Assembly (NCBI GenBank): GCA_002450095.1
Contig: DJYK01000026.1
Location: 128,668 to 192,667 of the forward strand
Reading direction: 5' to 3'
DNA: 64,000 nucleotides
Source: Mageeibacillus sp. UBA6980
GTDB taxonomy: Bacteria > Bacillota > Clostridia > Saccharofermentanales > Saccharofermentanaceae
Below the pieces are notes generated by a model. That model had not been told where the DNA came from. It saw only the letters and a program-made list of their open reading frames with translations, and did no database searches. Both the position numbers and the translations under genes were made by a program. Below, one piece after another: positions 26,508 through 35,409 of the stretch. Positions within the stretch are counted from its first letter, which is position 1; each line of letters opens with the position of its first letter.

Positions 26508-27803
26508 TCAGGAGATCGTCTCGATATACTCCTTTATGATCGCGATCCACTGCAGGAAATCATTGACGGGAATATGCTCGTTAGCCTGATGACACTGATC
26601 CTCAGCCCACGGCGTCTGTATGCCGAAGGCTACCGTATTGGGGATGTATCTGGCATATGTTCCTCCGCCGATAGCCTTGGCTTCGGTATGCAAAGCACGG
26701 TATTCCTCTTTAAACCCCGTAAACCTGTCCATGTGTTCTTTCCAGATCTTCGTAAGATTATGGATGGAAGGAGAGTTCTTATCCTTATGGATGTGAGGCG
26801 AATAGTGGTCGATACTTGCCGTAAGACCGTACTCTTCGGCCTTTTTCTTCAGATTAAGAAAGACACTTTCATCCTTATCAGCCGTATACGGTATGCGGAA
26901 GTCTATGATAAGGGAGATGCCGTCTTCAGTTGTTCTAATAACACCTATGTTTGATGTAATGCTTCCGGAATCATCGGTAACGGTGCATCCGGTAAAACTT
27001 TTGGCATCGAAGTCCTTTATAAACTTCATAACGGGATAATCGTTAAGATCGATGTTCTGTTCTTCCATGGCATCAGCGAGGAGACTTATGGCATTTATCC
27101 CGAGTTCCGGCTTGGAGGCGTGAGCCGTCTTGCCCGTGGCTTTGATCTCTTTGCATCCTGCTACACATCTGGCGGCAGCGGGTACCATGTTGGGAGCGGA
27201 TCCGCCTTCGGCCCAAAGACCGTTGGTGTTCTTATCAAAGATCTCAACATGCAAAAGACCTTTCTCACAATAGATAGCAGGGAATTCAGCATCGGGAGTT
27301 ATCGAGAACTCGGGGATTTCCTCGTGTTCGGAATAATACACGACACATGAGCAAGTCCTTTCTTCGTCGGTTCCGAGTATGAGCCTTACACGGTATCCTT
27401 CGGGTACTTTTCCTTCGTCGAGAAGCTCTTTCATGGCGAAGAAGCTCGCGCAGGCGGGTCCTTTATCATCGATTATGCCTCTGCCGTACATCGAGGGGTT
27501 ACCGTTCTCGTCGTCTTTGATCGTAAGTTCAAACGGGGGAGTATTCCAGCCGTCGCCTTCGGGAACTACGTCAAGATGGCACACGATGCCGATTAGTCGG
27601 TCACCTTGGCCGAATTCGACCCAGCCTGCGCGGTCGCCGGTAACACCTGTTCTGAAGCCGGCTTTTGATGCTTCTTCAAGAAAGTATGCCAGAGCTTTGC
27701 GCGGCATAAGACCGTAAGGTGCTCCTTCCTCGGGGTTTCCGCCTACGGAAGGAATGGAGATGAGTTTTGATATAAATTCTTTCTGAAAGGATGTAAGTGG
27801 CAT
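26508..27803 (-). CDS. PepV-like M20 family metal-dependent dipeptidase
   Basis: 431 aa from the ATG at 27803, which follows GGAGGTCTTT; an upstream ATG at 27827 would add 8 residues without such a site. It belongs to the Sapep/PepV group that removes amino acids from dipeptides in the cytoplasm. Metal and catalytic residues are in place: IVCHLDVVPEGDGW, YGRGIIDDKGP, ILGTDEERTCS (Glu pair) and ITPDAEFP, with the last His near GGGTYARYIPNTVAFG. It is isolated, convergent with the small RNA region and divergent from rpsB. Confidence 0.88.
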   Translation of the reverse strand: MPLTSFQKEFISKLISIPSVGGNPEEGAPYGLMPRKALAYFLEEASKAGFRTGVTGDRAGWVEFGQGDRLIGIVCHLDVVPEGDGWNTPPFELTIKDDENGNPSMYGRGIIDDKGPACASFFAMKELLDEGKVPEGYRVRLILGTDEERTCSCVVYYSEHEEIPEFSITPDAEFPAIYCEKGLLHVEIFDKNTNGLWAEGGSAPNMVPAAARCVAGCKEIKATGKTAHASKPELGINAISLLADAMEEQNIDLNDYPVMKFIKDFDAKSFTGCTVTDDSGSITSNIGVIRTTEDGISLIIDFRIPYTADKDESVFLNLKKKAEEYGLTASIDHYSPHIHKDKNSPSIHNLTKIWKEHMDRFTGFKEEYRALHTEAKAIGGGTYARYIPNTVAFGIQTPWAEDQCHQANEHIPVNDFLQWIAIIKEYIETIS

Positions 27804-27856
27804 AAAGACCTCCGTTTCTATCAGCAACTATATTATCGCTTTTTATCGGATTTTGC

Positions 27857-27885
27857 TTGATACTGCGAAAAGTTTTTGATAATAT
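27857..27885 (+). promoter_or_regulatory. Promoter and leader of rpsB-tsf
   Basis: TTGATA (27857-27862), a 17-base spacer and TAATAT (27880-27885). The start near 27892 leaves an 84-base leader with several short self-complementary stretches before AAGGAGG, room enough for S2 autoregulation, which is not demonstrated here. Confidence 0.6.
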
Positions 27886-27975
27886 ACACGGGCATAAAAA
27901 ACACGAGAGGCGAAAAATTCTTGTGCTTTCACGGAAAGTAAGGCCCTCGGAAGAAAAACAAGGAGGATTATTTTT

Positions 27976-28746
27976 ATGCCGGTTATTTTAATGAAGCAGC
28001 TGCTTGAAGCAGGCGTACACTTCGGACATCAGACAAGAAGATGGAACCCTAAGATGAAGGAGTACATCTTCACTGAGAGAAACACCATTCACATCATTGA
28101 CCTTCAGAAGACAGTCAAGAAGATCGACGAAGCTTATGACGCTATGAAGGAACTCGCAGAGCAGGGAGACATTCTCTTTGTAGGCACAAAGAAGCAGGCT
28201 CAGGATTCCATCAAGGAAGAGGCAGAGCGTTGCGGTCAGTTCTACGTAAACAACAGATGGCTCGGCGGTACTCTCACAAACTTCAAGACGATCAAGACAA
28301 GAGTTGCAAGACTTCTTGAGCTCCGTAAGATGGAGACAGACGGTACTTTCGATGTTCTTCCCAAGAAGGAAGTTGCAAAGCTCAAGCTCGAGATGGCAAA
28401 GCTCGATCTCAACCTCGGCGGTATCGTAGGTATGGATCATCTTCCTGCAGCGCTGTTTGTTGTAGATACAAAGAAGGAGCACCTTGCAGTATCCGAAGCT
28501 AAGAGACTCGGTATTCCGATCATTGCTATTGTTGATACAAACTGCGATCCTGATGAGATCGACTACGTTATCCCCGGTAATGACGATGCTATCCGTGCCG
28601 TTAAGCTTATCGCAGGTAAGATGGCTGACGCAGTTATCGAAGCACATCAGGGTGAGGACTATGTCGCTCCTGAGCAGTTTGAGGATATCGATGCTTCAGC
28701 TGAGGCTGAGTCTATCGAGGAGATCGCTGCTTCTGAGGAAGCTTGA
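27976..28746 (+). CDS. rpsB: 30S ribosomal protein S2
   Basis: 256 aa. Typical S2 sequence: MKQLLEAGVHFGHQTRRWNP at the start, RNTIHIIDLQKT, FVGTKKQAQD, NNRWLGGTLTNFKTI and VDTNCDPDEIDYVIPGNDDA. The C-terminus is an acidic tail (EDIDASAEAESIEEIAASEE). It binds the 30S platform and is needed for S1 docking. AAGGAGG lies 9 bases before ATG. tsf follows after 32 bases, the standard bacterial pair. Confidence 0.98.
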   Translation: MPVILMKQLLEAGVHFGHQTRRWNPKMKEYIFTERNTIHIIDLQKTVKKIDEAYDAMKELAEQGDILFVGTKKQAQDSIKEEAERCGQFYVNNRWLGGTLTNFKTIKTRVARLLELRKMETDGTFDVLPKKEVAKLKLEMAKLDLNLGGIVGMDHLPAALFVVDTKKEHLAVSEAKRLGIPIIAIVDTNCDPDEIDYVIPGNDDAIRAVKLIAGKMADAVIEAHQGEDYVAPEQFEDIDASAEAESIEEIAASEEA

Positions 28747-28778
28747 TCCTGTCAACATCAACTAAGGAGGAAATATTC

Positions 28779-29717
28779 ATGGAAATATCAGCAAAACAGG
28801 TAAAAGAACTTCGTGACCTCACAGGTTGCGGTATCATGGACTGCAAGAAGGCTCTTATCGAGTCCGAGGGTGATGTTGAGAAGGCTAAGGACTGGCTCCG
28901 TGAGAAGGGTATGGCTAAGGCTGAGAAGAAGGCAAGCCGTGTTGCTGCCGAGGGCGTTGTAGCGTCTGTTATCTCTGATGATCAGAAGACCGGTGCTATC
29001 GTTGAGGTAAACATCGAGACTGACTTCGCCGCTGCTACGGATAAGTTCAAGGCATTCGTTGAGGATGTTAAGACACAGATCATGACAGTTAAGCCTTCAG
29101 ATATCGATGCTCTTAAGGCTTCCGCCATGTACAATGATTCTTCCAAGACAGTCGAGCTTGCTACCAAGGAAGCTATCGCAGATATCGGAGAGAATACTTC
29201 TGTCAGAAGATTCGCCATCTATGAAGTAAGCGGCAACGGCGCTGTTACATCTTACATCCACATGGGCGGTAAGGTCGGCGTTCTCGTTGAGTTCTCCGTA
29301 AGTGACGATTCTGTTATCACAACAGATGCATTTAAGACAATGGCTAAGAACATCGGTATGCAGATTGCTGCTTCCAACCCTTCATGGGTAGCTGAATCCG
29401 AAGTACCTCAGGCTGCTCTCGACAGAGAGACTGAGATCATCAAGAATAAGGCTCTCGAAGAGGGTAAGCCTGCTCAGATCATCGAGACAAGGATCGTTCC
29501 CGGTCAGATCAAGAACTTCTATAAGCTCAATGTATTGCTCGATCAGGAATACGTTAAGGACGAGGATAAGACTATTGCTCAGTACCTCGAGGCTGAGTCC
29601 AAGGCTATGGGCGCTGAGATCTCCGTAGCAAGATTCACTCGTTACGGCTTAGGCGACGGTATCGAGAAGAAGGAAGAGGACTTCGCAGAGGAAGTAAGAA
29701 AGCAGGCAGGACTCTGA
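28779..29717 (+). CDS. tsf: Elongation factor Ts
   Basis: 312 aa from ATG 28779 (AAGGAGG upstream); the longer frame from 28743 has no ribosome site and overlaps rpsB. It is the GDP/GTP exchange factor for EF-Tu. The UBA-like N-terminus has VKELRDLTGCGIMDCKKAL, the EF-Tu contact motif is EVNIETDFAA, and the core and C-terminal domains are complete. A terminator follows at 29749. Confidence 0.97.
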   Translation: MEISAKQVKELRDLTGCGIMDCKKALIESEGDVEKAKDWLREKGMAKAEKKASRVAAEGVVASVISDDQKTGAIVEVNIETDFAAATDKFKAFVEDVKTQIMTVKPSDIDALKASAMYNDSSKTVELATKEAIADIGENTSVRRFAIYEVSGNGAVTSYIHMGGKVGVLVEFSVSDDSVITTDAFKTMAKNIGMQIAASNPSWVAESEVPQAALDRETEIIKNKALEEGKPAQIIETRIVPGQIKNFYKLNVLLDQEYVKDEDKTIAQYLEAESKAMGAEISVARFTRYGLGDGIEKKEEDFAEEVRKQAGL

Positions 29718-29748
29718 TAAGCCCTGTTGCTTGATCCAAAGCTAATAT

Positions 29749-29784
29749 CTGCCGGTCGGAGTTTTTCCGGTCGGCAGTTTTTCT
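29749..29784 (+). terminator. Rho-independent terminator of rpsB-tsf
   Basis: Arms CTGCCGGTCGG (29749-29759) and CCGGTCGGCAG (29767-29777) form an 11-bp stem that includes two G-T pairs; the loop is AGTTTTT and a T-rich tail follows. Confidence 0.8.
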
Positions 29785-29795
29785 AAGAAGGTTTT

Positions 29796-30938
29796 ATGAT
29801 CTATTTTGACAACAGTGCGACAACAAGACCGTGTGATGAGGTCATTAAGGTCATTAATGATGATCTGACCGGAGATAACTGGGGCAATCCCGGTTCGCTC
29901 CATAAACTCGGCATGATATCTTCCAAGGCTTATGATAAGGCTTTGGAAGAATGTTCCCGTGTCCTGGGATGTAAGCCCATGGAACTTATCTTTACTTCAT
30001 GCGGGACCGAGAGCGCCAATACAGCGATCCTCGGCTTCATGAGAGCCAATCCTCGCAAGGGGAAGACTGTCATCTCAACGAGAACAGAGCATAAGTGTAC
30101 TTTGGAATCCCTGAAGTTCCTTTCAGAATCGGGGTATGAAGTAAAATACATAAGTGTCGGGCATGACGGAAAGCCCGATCTTGATGAACTTAAGTCTTGT
30201 ATGAATGATGATGTCGCATTGTTATGCTTTACTCATGTTAATAACGAGACGGGATCGATCCTTCCGTTAAAGGAAATCACGGATATCAGAAATGAATTAT
30301 GTCCTTCGGCTTCTATATATCTTGATTGTGTGCAGTCGCTGGGTAAACTTCCCATATCTTTAAATAAGACGGGAGTGGATATGGCGTCTTTCTCCGGACA
30401 CAAGGTCCACGGTATCAAGGGATCGGGTCTGCTATATATACGCGAGAGTGTCAAAGTGTCTCCGCTCATCATCGGCGGCGGACAGCAAAACGGTATGAGA
30501 TCGGGTACGCAGAGCCTTCCTCTGGCATCTTCGATGTCAGTCGCCATGACGGTTGCCGAGAAAGAGCGTGAGTCTGCATATGACAGAGTATCAAAGATAA
30601 ATGCATATATACGAAGTGAGCTGATAAAGAGGGAAGCGGTCATTAACTCGCCATCCGATGCTCTGCCGTTCGTATTGAATGTCGCATTTAAGAATTTTCA
30701 GTCGGAGACCATGCTTCACTGTCTTGAGATATATGATATCTATATCTCAACGGTATCGGCCTGCTCGTCAAAGACGAAGAAGACATCATATGTTTTGGAG
30801 AATATGGGGATAGAGAGGGCAGTTTCCGCCAACAGTGTTAGGCTCTCGTTTTCGCGTTATAATACGATGGAAGAAGCAAAGCGCTTTATTGAGGCGATAG
30901 ATGAGATATACAGTTTATATGAGGTGAAGGTAAGATAA
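29796..30938 (+). CDS. Cysteine desulfurase, NifS/IscS type
   Basis: 380 aa PLP enzyme that takes sulfur from cysteine as a persulfide. MIYFDNSATTRP is the N-terminal signature, SGHKVHGIKGSG has the PLP Lys, and STVSACSSKTKK holds the active-site Cys on the loop near the C-terminus. The TAA stop overlaps the ATG of thiI (TAATG), so this copy most likely supplies sulfur to ThiI for 4-thiouridine in tRNA (and perhaps thiazole), as the NifZ-type enzyme does in Bacillus. No iscU or suf gene is adjacent. Confidence 0.92.
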   Translation: MIYFDNSATTRPCDEVIKVINDDLTGDNWGNPGSLHKLGMISSKAYDKALEECSRVLGCKPMELIFTSCGTESANTAILGFMRANPRKGKTVISTRTEHKCTLESLKFLSESGYEVKYISVGHDGKPDLDELKSCMNDDVALLCFTHVNNETGSILPLKEITDIRNELCPSASIYLDCVQSLGKLPISLNKTGVDMASFSGHKVHGIKGSGLLYIRESVKVSPLIIGGGQQNGMRSGTQSLPLASSMSVAMTVAEKERESAYDRVSKINAYIRSELIKREAVINSPSDALPFVLNVAFKNFQSETMLHCLEIYDIYISTVSACSSKTKKTSYVLENMGIERAVSANSVRLSFSRYNTMEEAKRFIEAIDEIYSLYEVKVR

Positions 30939-32137
30939 TGGCAACTAATGTTATTCTGGCAAGGATGGGTGAAGTAACCCTTAAAGGGCTCAATCGCGGA
31001 CGATTCGAGACACAGCTCATGAATAATCTTCGATACAGATTAAGATCTTTCGGTAAAGTATCGATCTTTCAAAGCCAGAGCAGGATATGGATCGAAGCGC
31101 GGGAAGAAGGGAATCCTTATTTTGAAGACGATGCATCCGCATCCGAACTGATGACTGCCGTAACGCAGGTATTCGGAATCGTTTCAGTAAGTCTGGCGAG
31201 AAAATTCGAAGGCGATATCAACGATATCGATAAGAATGCCGAAGAATATGTTAGAACTCTTCTTCAGAAGAATCCCTCTTATAAGACTTTCAAGGTCGAA
31301 TGCAAAAGAGGAAATAAGTCCTTCCCCATGAACTCTCCGATGATCTGTGAGGAGGTCGGGGCTTTTGTGCTTGAGCATTTCCCGGAACTTACAGTCGACG
31401 TTCATGAACCGGATTTTATTCTTAACGTTGAAGTCCGTGAGTATAACTATGTATATGCAGGAAAGATGATGGGACACAGAGGTCTTCCCGTCGGAACTGC
31501 AGGAAAGGGTATGCTCCTTCTTTCCGGAGGTATAGATTCGCCTGTTGCAGGGTACATGATGGCATCGCGTGGTATGCCTGTCGACGCGGTATATTTCCAT
31601 TCCTATCCGTACACATCCGAGCAGGCTAAGCAGAAGGTCGTAGATCTCGCTAAGATAGTCTCAAGGTTCTCCGGAAGGATGAATCTGTATGTAGTCGATT
31701 TTACGAAGATTCAGCTTGATATGGTAAAGAATTCTCCCCACGATATGCTCACTGTTGTTATGAGAAGGGTCATGCTTCAGATAGCCGAGCAGCTTGCCTT
31801 AAAGAGCGGATGTAAGTGTCTCATCACGGGTGAGAGCTTAGGTCAGGTGGCGAGCCAGACTCTTGAGGCTATCTCGATCACAAATGAGGTTGTCGATATG
31901 CCGATACTGCGTCCTCTTATCGGAATGGATAAGGAGGCTACGGTAAAGATATCAAGGGATATAGGTGCTTTTGAGACATCGATCCTTCCTTTTGAGGATT
32001 GCTGCACTATATTTGTTGCCAAGCATCCGAAGACTCATCCTAAGCATGCTGATATAGAAGAAGCCGAGAAGAATCTCGATATCGAAGCCATGGTAAAGCA
32101 GGGTGTAGAAGAAAATCTTGAGGTCATATCCATATGA
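30938..32137 (+). CDS. thiI: tRNA 4-thiouridine synthase ThiI
   Basis: 399 aa. It adenylates U8 of tRNA and inserts sulfur passed from the cysteine desulfurase. An N-terminal ferredoxin-like/THUMP region covers about residues 1-165, followed by the PP-loop LLLSGGIDSPVAGYMM and the conserved Cys in FEDCCTIFVAKHPKTHP. The C-terminal rhodanese domain found in the Escherichia enzyme is absent, as in Bacillus ThiI. It is translationally coupled on both sides (TAATG at the start, ATGA at the end). Confidence 0.94.
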   Translation: MATNVILARMGEVTLKGLNRGRFETQLMNNLRYRLRSFGKVSIFQSQSRIWIEAREEGNPYFEDDASASELMTAVTQVFGIVSVSLARKFEGDINDIDKNAEEYVRTLLQKNPSYKTFKVECKRGNKSFPMNSPMICEEVGAFVLEHFPELTVDVHEPDFILNVEVREYNYVYAGKMMGHRGLPVGTAGKGMLLLSGGIDSPVAGYMMASRGMPVDAVYFHSYPYTSEQAKQKVVDLAKIVSRFSGRMNLYVVDFTKIQLDMVKNSPHDMLTVVMRRVMLQIAEQLALKSGCKCLITGESLGQVASQTLEAISITNEVVDMPILRPLIGMDKEATVKISRDIGAFETSILPFEDCCTIFVAKHPKTHPKHADIEEAEKNLDIEAMVKQGVEENLEVISI

Positions 32138-33162
32138 AGATAGGCAAGCTTACCAATGAGCAGTTATCGCGTCTGGTCTTAAGCAGACTTCCGGCGCTCT
32201 CGTCGTCAACCGTTATCGGGGCTGATATAGGAGCGGACTGCGCATGGATAGATTTGGGAGACCAGATGATGGTGATCTCATCTGATCCCGTGACTGCAGG
32301 CGGTATGGAGTCCGGTACTTTAACGGTGCATGTATCCTGTAATGACATCGCCGCCTGCGGAGTCAGACCTTCAGGTATACTCATCGATATAATTGCCCCG
32401 CCTTCTAGTAGTGAGGAGGATCTTAAAAAGATCGTGGACGATGCTTCGGCGGAGGCTAAGAAGATCGGTGTCGATATTGTAGGCGGACATACAGAAGTAT
32501 CCGAATCGGTAAATACCTTCATTGTAATATCCACGGCCTTCGGTCTTGTGGGTAAGGACCATGCCGTTCCTCTGGGAAGGGCACTTGAAGGAGACAGCCT
32601 GATCGTAACTAAGACCTGCGGTATAGAAGGATCTTACATTGCCGCAACCGAACATACGGATAAGCTCAAGGCGCTTCCGGAATACGTGATCGATAAAGTA
32701 AAGACATATTCATCACTCATATCGGTAGTTCCTGAAGGCACCGTGATCGGAGAGTTGTTCAAATCTTCGGGGGAGAAGAACGAAAGAGGATACGGACTTT
32801 GTTCCGCCAATCTTCTTCACGATGTAACTGAAGGAGGAATACTCGGCGCGGCATATGAAATGGCGCATATATCCGGACTCGGGATCACAGTTGATGAGAG
32901 AAAGATCCCCATTACCGATGAGACGCGAATGATATGCGACACTCTCGGTATCAATCCTTACAGACTGATATCTTCCGGTTCAATGCTGATTGCTTCATCG
33001 GAACCGGACAGGATCCTCGGTGCACTGCATGAAAATGGTATCAAGGCATGCGTTATCGGATTTTTTACTTCCGCACAAAAAGGATATAATCGTATTGATG
33101 TAATTTCCGGTAATATGGTCGAATTGACTCCTCCCGAAGCAGACGAACTTTACGGTATGTAA
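32134..33162 (+). CDS. AIR synthase / HypE-like protein
   Basis: 342 aa of the PurM/HypE/SelD/ThiL superfamily. Early ATP/Mg motifs are DIGADCAWIDLGD and SSDPVTAGG, then VSCNDIAACGVRP, GGHTEVSE, and LHDVTEGGILGAAYEMA in the C-terminal domain. No hydrogenase genes are near, so HypE itself is not supported. ThiL (thiamine-phosphate kinase) is an alternative because of the thiI neighbour, but the sequence reads as the HypE-like group. The ATP-dependent substrate is unknown. It overlaps thiI by 4 bases. Confidence 0.72.
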   Translation: MKIGKLTNEQLSRLVLSRLPALSSSTVIGADIGADCAWIDLGDQMMVISSDPVTAGGMESGTLTVHVSCNDIAACGVRPSGILIDIIAPPSSSEEDLKKIVDDASAEAKKIGVDIVGGHTEVSESVNTFIVISTAFGLVGKDHAVPLGRALEGDSLIVTKTCGIEGSYIAATEHTDKLKALPEYVIDKVKTYSSLISVVPEGTVIGELFKSSGEKNERGYGLCSANLLHDVTEGGILGAAYEMAHISGLGITVDERKIPITDETRMICDTLGINPYRLISSGSMLIASSEPDRILGALHENGIKACVIGFFTSAQKGYNRIDVISGNMVELTPPEADELYGM

Positions 33163-33163
33163 T

Positions 33164-33865
33164 ATGAAATTTATAAAGAGGTTGATCTTCGCGATAATCG
33201 TCATAGCCGTGCTTGTATTTTGCTACAGGCATTTTAAACCGCAGATCGCGGAGTTTCTTAATAATAAAGGCGTCAGTATCCCGGGTGTCAGTGATGATAC
33301 GGACATAATGCCTACATCTGAAACCGTAATCGATGAGAACGGTCGGGTCAGAGTCGCTTTGAGAGTTCCTGATACTTACACTGCGGATATAACTCAGGAG
33401 ATGATAGATCAGATAGAGATCAACTCCTACGGACGATTTGAAGCCTCTATCATGGATGACGGATCGTTATATATGACCGTTACTCCGGCTTATCGTGACG
33501 AATTGCTTTCCGCGATCGGCAGTCGCCTGGATAATGCGGTGATCACCACGCTCGTCGGCGGTAAAGTCCTTTCCGTAAGCCATAACTCGATATATTCGCT
33601 CTTTACGGTTGTGGCTGAACCCGGAATGAGTGAGAGCGATATTCTGACTCTGACCGGAAAACTGTTTGCTATCGGCAGGGTTTACGGATCGTTCAGTGAA
33701 GGTGAAGATGTGATAACAGTTAATTTCATAAGCTCCGAGACGAGCGGGATCACCAATTCATATTCATCTGACAATATGGGTGAAGGCCTGGTCAGTGATG
33801 CCGGTGATTTCGCTTCGGAAGTTTTTGATCAGGCATTCGGAAGTGCAATGGAGATCGAAGGATGA
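33164..33865 (+). CDS. Membrane-anchored protein of unknown function
   Basis: 233 aa. A single N-terminal helix (LIFAIIVIAVLVFCYRHF) after a basic start anchors it, with the rest outside. It contains two short alpha/beta segments, VRVALRVPDTYTADITQEM and the region around FTVVAEPGMSESDILTL, and an acidic C-terminus. No family was recognised. It starts one base after the HypE-like gene and overlaps the GT-C gene by 4 bases (ATGA), so it bridges the two blocks. Confidence 0.65.
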   Translation: MKFIKRLIFAIIVIAVLVFCYRHFKPQIAEFLNNKGVSIPGVSDDTDIMPTSETVIDENGRVRVALRVPDTYTADITQEMIDQIEINSYGRFEASIMDDGSLYMTVTPAYRDELLSAIGSRLDNAVITTLVGGKVLSVSHNSIYSLFTVVAEPGMSESDILTLTGKLFAIGRVYGSFSEGEDVITVNFISSETSGITNSYSSDNMGEGLVSDAGDFASEVFDQAFGSAMEIEG

Positions 33866-35409
33866 TGAACGATACGAAGCTTTCAAGATCCGAATCGTTA
33901 TTCCTTATCGGTTCAGCCGTTCTCATTATGCTGATCGTCTCGACATCGTCTCCTCTTTATCCGTTTAATGTATGGGACGATGTCAATGTCTACTTTACCG
34001 TCGGGCGTGAGATGTTGAGAGGCATAGTTCCTTACAGGGATCTTTATGAGCAGAAAGGTCCTTTGTTTCTTATGCTCTATGCCGTATCGGCACTTATTTC
34101 CCGTAAGAGCTTCCTGGGTATATGGATATTCGAGTGTATATCCGCTTGCTTTTTCTCGATAATGGCGTGGAAGACCGTTAAGCTTTGTGTTAAGGATCTG
34201 CCCCGTATGGCGATCGGACTGGTTCCCGTATATGTAAGCGCCGTGTTTACCATAGGGATGTTTAATTTCGGCGGCAATACTGAAGAATTCGGCATTTCCT
34301 TGCTCTCGATGGTCATGTATATTGCAGTAAAGATGATCTTAAAAGGAAAGTACGAGATACCCGACAGGAAGGAAGCGCTGATATGCGGTATCACGGCTTC
34401 CGTGCTCTTTTGGTCTAAATACACTTTGATCGGGTTTATTGCTGCATTTATCTTGGTTATCATCTACAGGGCCGTAAGGGGAAAGGCATTCAGGAAGTTA
34501 GGATCTGATATTCTGTTTTTCCTTATAGGATTTCTAAGCGTAACACTGGTTGTCTCTATCTATTTTATTGCCAATCATGCACTTGATTCTCTCTGGGAAG
34601 TGTATTTTTACAATAATATCTTTAAGTACTATACCGATGTTAAGTACACGGGGATCTTCGGGAATCCGCTTTTCAAGTTTTTTGTGGTCCCTTTCCTGTG
34701 TCTTGCGGATTCTTGCAGGGTCAACCCTGACTATTGCCTGTATCTTATCCTTTCTTTGGCGGGTGCATTTTTCTTCCCGAAGCCTTACAGAAAACAGGTG
34801 ATACCGTTTTTCCTTTTCACTTTCATAGTATCCATGAAGTTTGTCTTTACCAAGAACACTTATCTTTACTATTACGGCTATATCCTCGCGGTGTTCTTTG
34901 TCTTTGCTCTTATCCTCATATGCAGGGGCTACGCCTTTATCGTTAAGCTCGAATCTCACCGTGAGAAACTCGTAAAATGGTTATCGGTATTTGTAATGTC
35001 TGTTTTGATGATCAACCTGCTCTATATGTGTAAGAACACGTATCTTCTTAAAGAAAAGAAGGAAGAGCTTACGGTATATGAGTTCGGGAAGATAATTAAC
35101 GAGACTTCTGATCCCAAGATACTGACTTTTGATATCATTGACGGCGGATTCTACCTCGCGGCAGATGTATCCCCGTGCAATCGTTATTTTACATACATGA
35201 ATTTTATAGAGAATAATCATGAAGCGACCGAGGAACAGGACAGGCTGATATCGGAAGGATACTTCGACTATATAATCACTTACAGCGATGTTTACGATTG
35301 GGAGGGGTATGAGATGATCGCGGAAGGGATCGATCCCATGAGCGATTTTACCAAAGACCGTTTCCTCGTAAGGTATTGTCTGTATCAGAGGTCTTCGTCT
35401 TCCTCGTAA
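33862..35409 (+). CDS. GT-C fold membrane glycosyltransferase
   Basis: 515 aa with about 10-11 hydrophobic helices. The first loop has the acidic pair FNVWDDVNVYFTVGREML followed by VPYRDLYEQKGP, the pattern of PMT-like GT-C enzymes (GT39/GT83) that move sugars from polyprenyl-phosphate donors to acceptors outside the cell. The C-terminal part (about 400-515) is soluble. The donor is probably made by the convergent GT2 gene, since such pairs are common, but sugar and acceptor are unknown. Its last 25 bases overlap the end of that gene. Confidence 0.78.
   Translation: MMNDTKLSRSESLFLIGSAVLIMLIVSTSSPLYPFNVWDDVNVYFTVGREMLRGIVPYRDLYEQKGPLFLMLYAVSALISRKSFLGIWIFECISACFFSIMAWKTVKLCVKDLPRMAIGLVPVYVSAVFTIGMFNFGGNTEEFGISLLSMVMYIAVKMILKGKYEIPDRKEALICGITASVLFWSKYTLIGFIAAFILVIIYRAVRGKAFRKLGSDILFFLIGFLSVTLVVSIYFIANHALDSLWEVYFYNNIFKYYTDVKYTGIFGNPLFKFFVVPFLCLADSCRVNPDYCLYLILSLAGAFFFPKPYRKQVIPFFLFTFIVSMKFVFTKNTYLYYYGYILAVFFVFALILICRGYAFIVKLESHREKLVKWLSVFVMSVLMINLLYMCKNTYLLKEKKEELTVYEFGKIINETSDPKILTFDIIDGGFYLAADVSPCNRYFTYMNFIENNHEATEEQDRLISEGYFDYIITYSDVYDWEGYEMIAEGIDPMSDFTKDRFLVRYCLYQRSSSSS

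Noticed and set aside
27988..28647. Minus-strand frame of 219 codons opposite rpsB
   Set aside because: Translation is Cys/Leu-rich nonsense typical of antisense frames in highly expressed genes.
32134..33162. Thiamine-phosphate kinase (ThiL)
   Set aside because: ThiI is adjacent, but the motif order and C-terminal LHDVTEGG segment fit the HypE-like AIR-synthase group better and no other thiamine genes are present.
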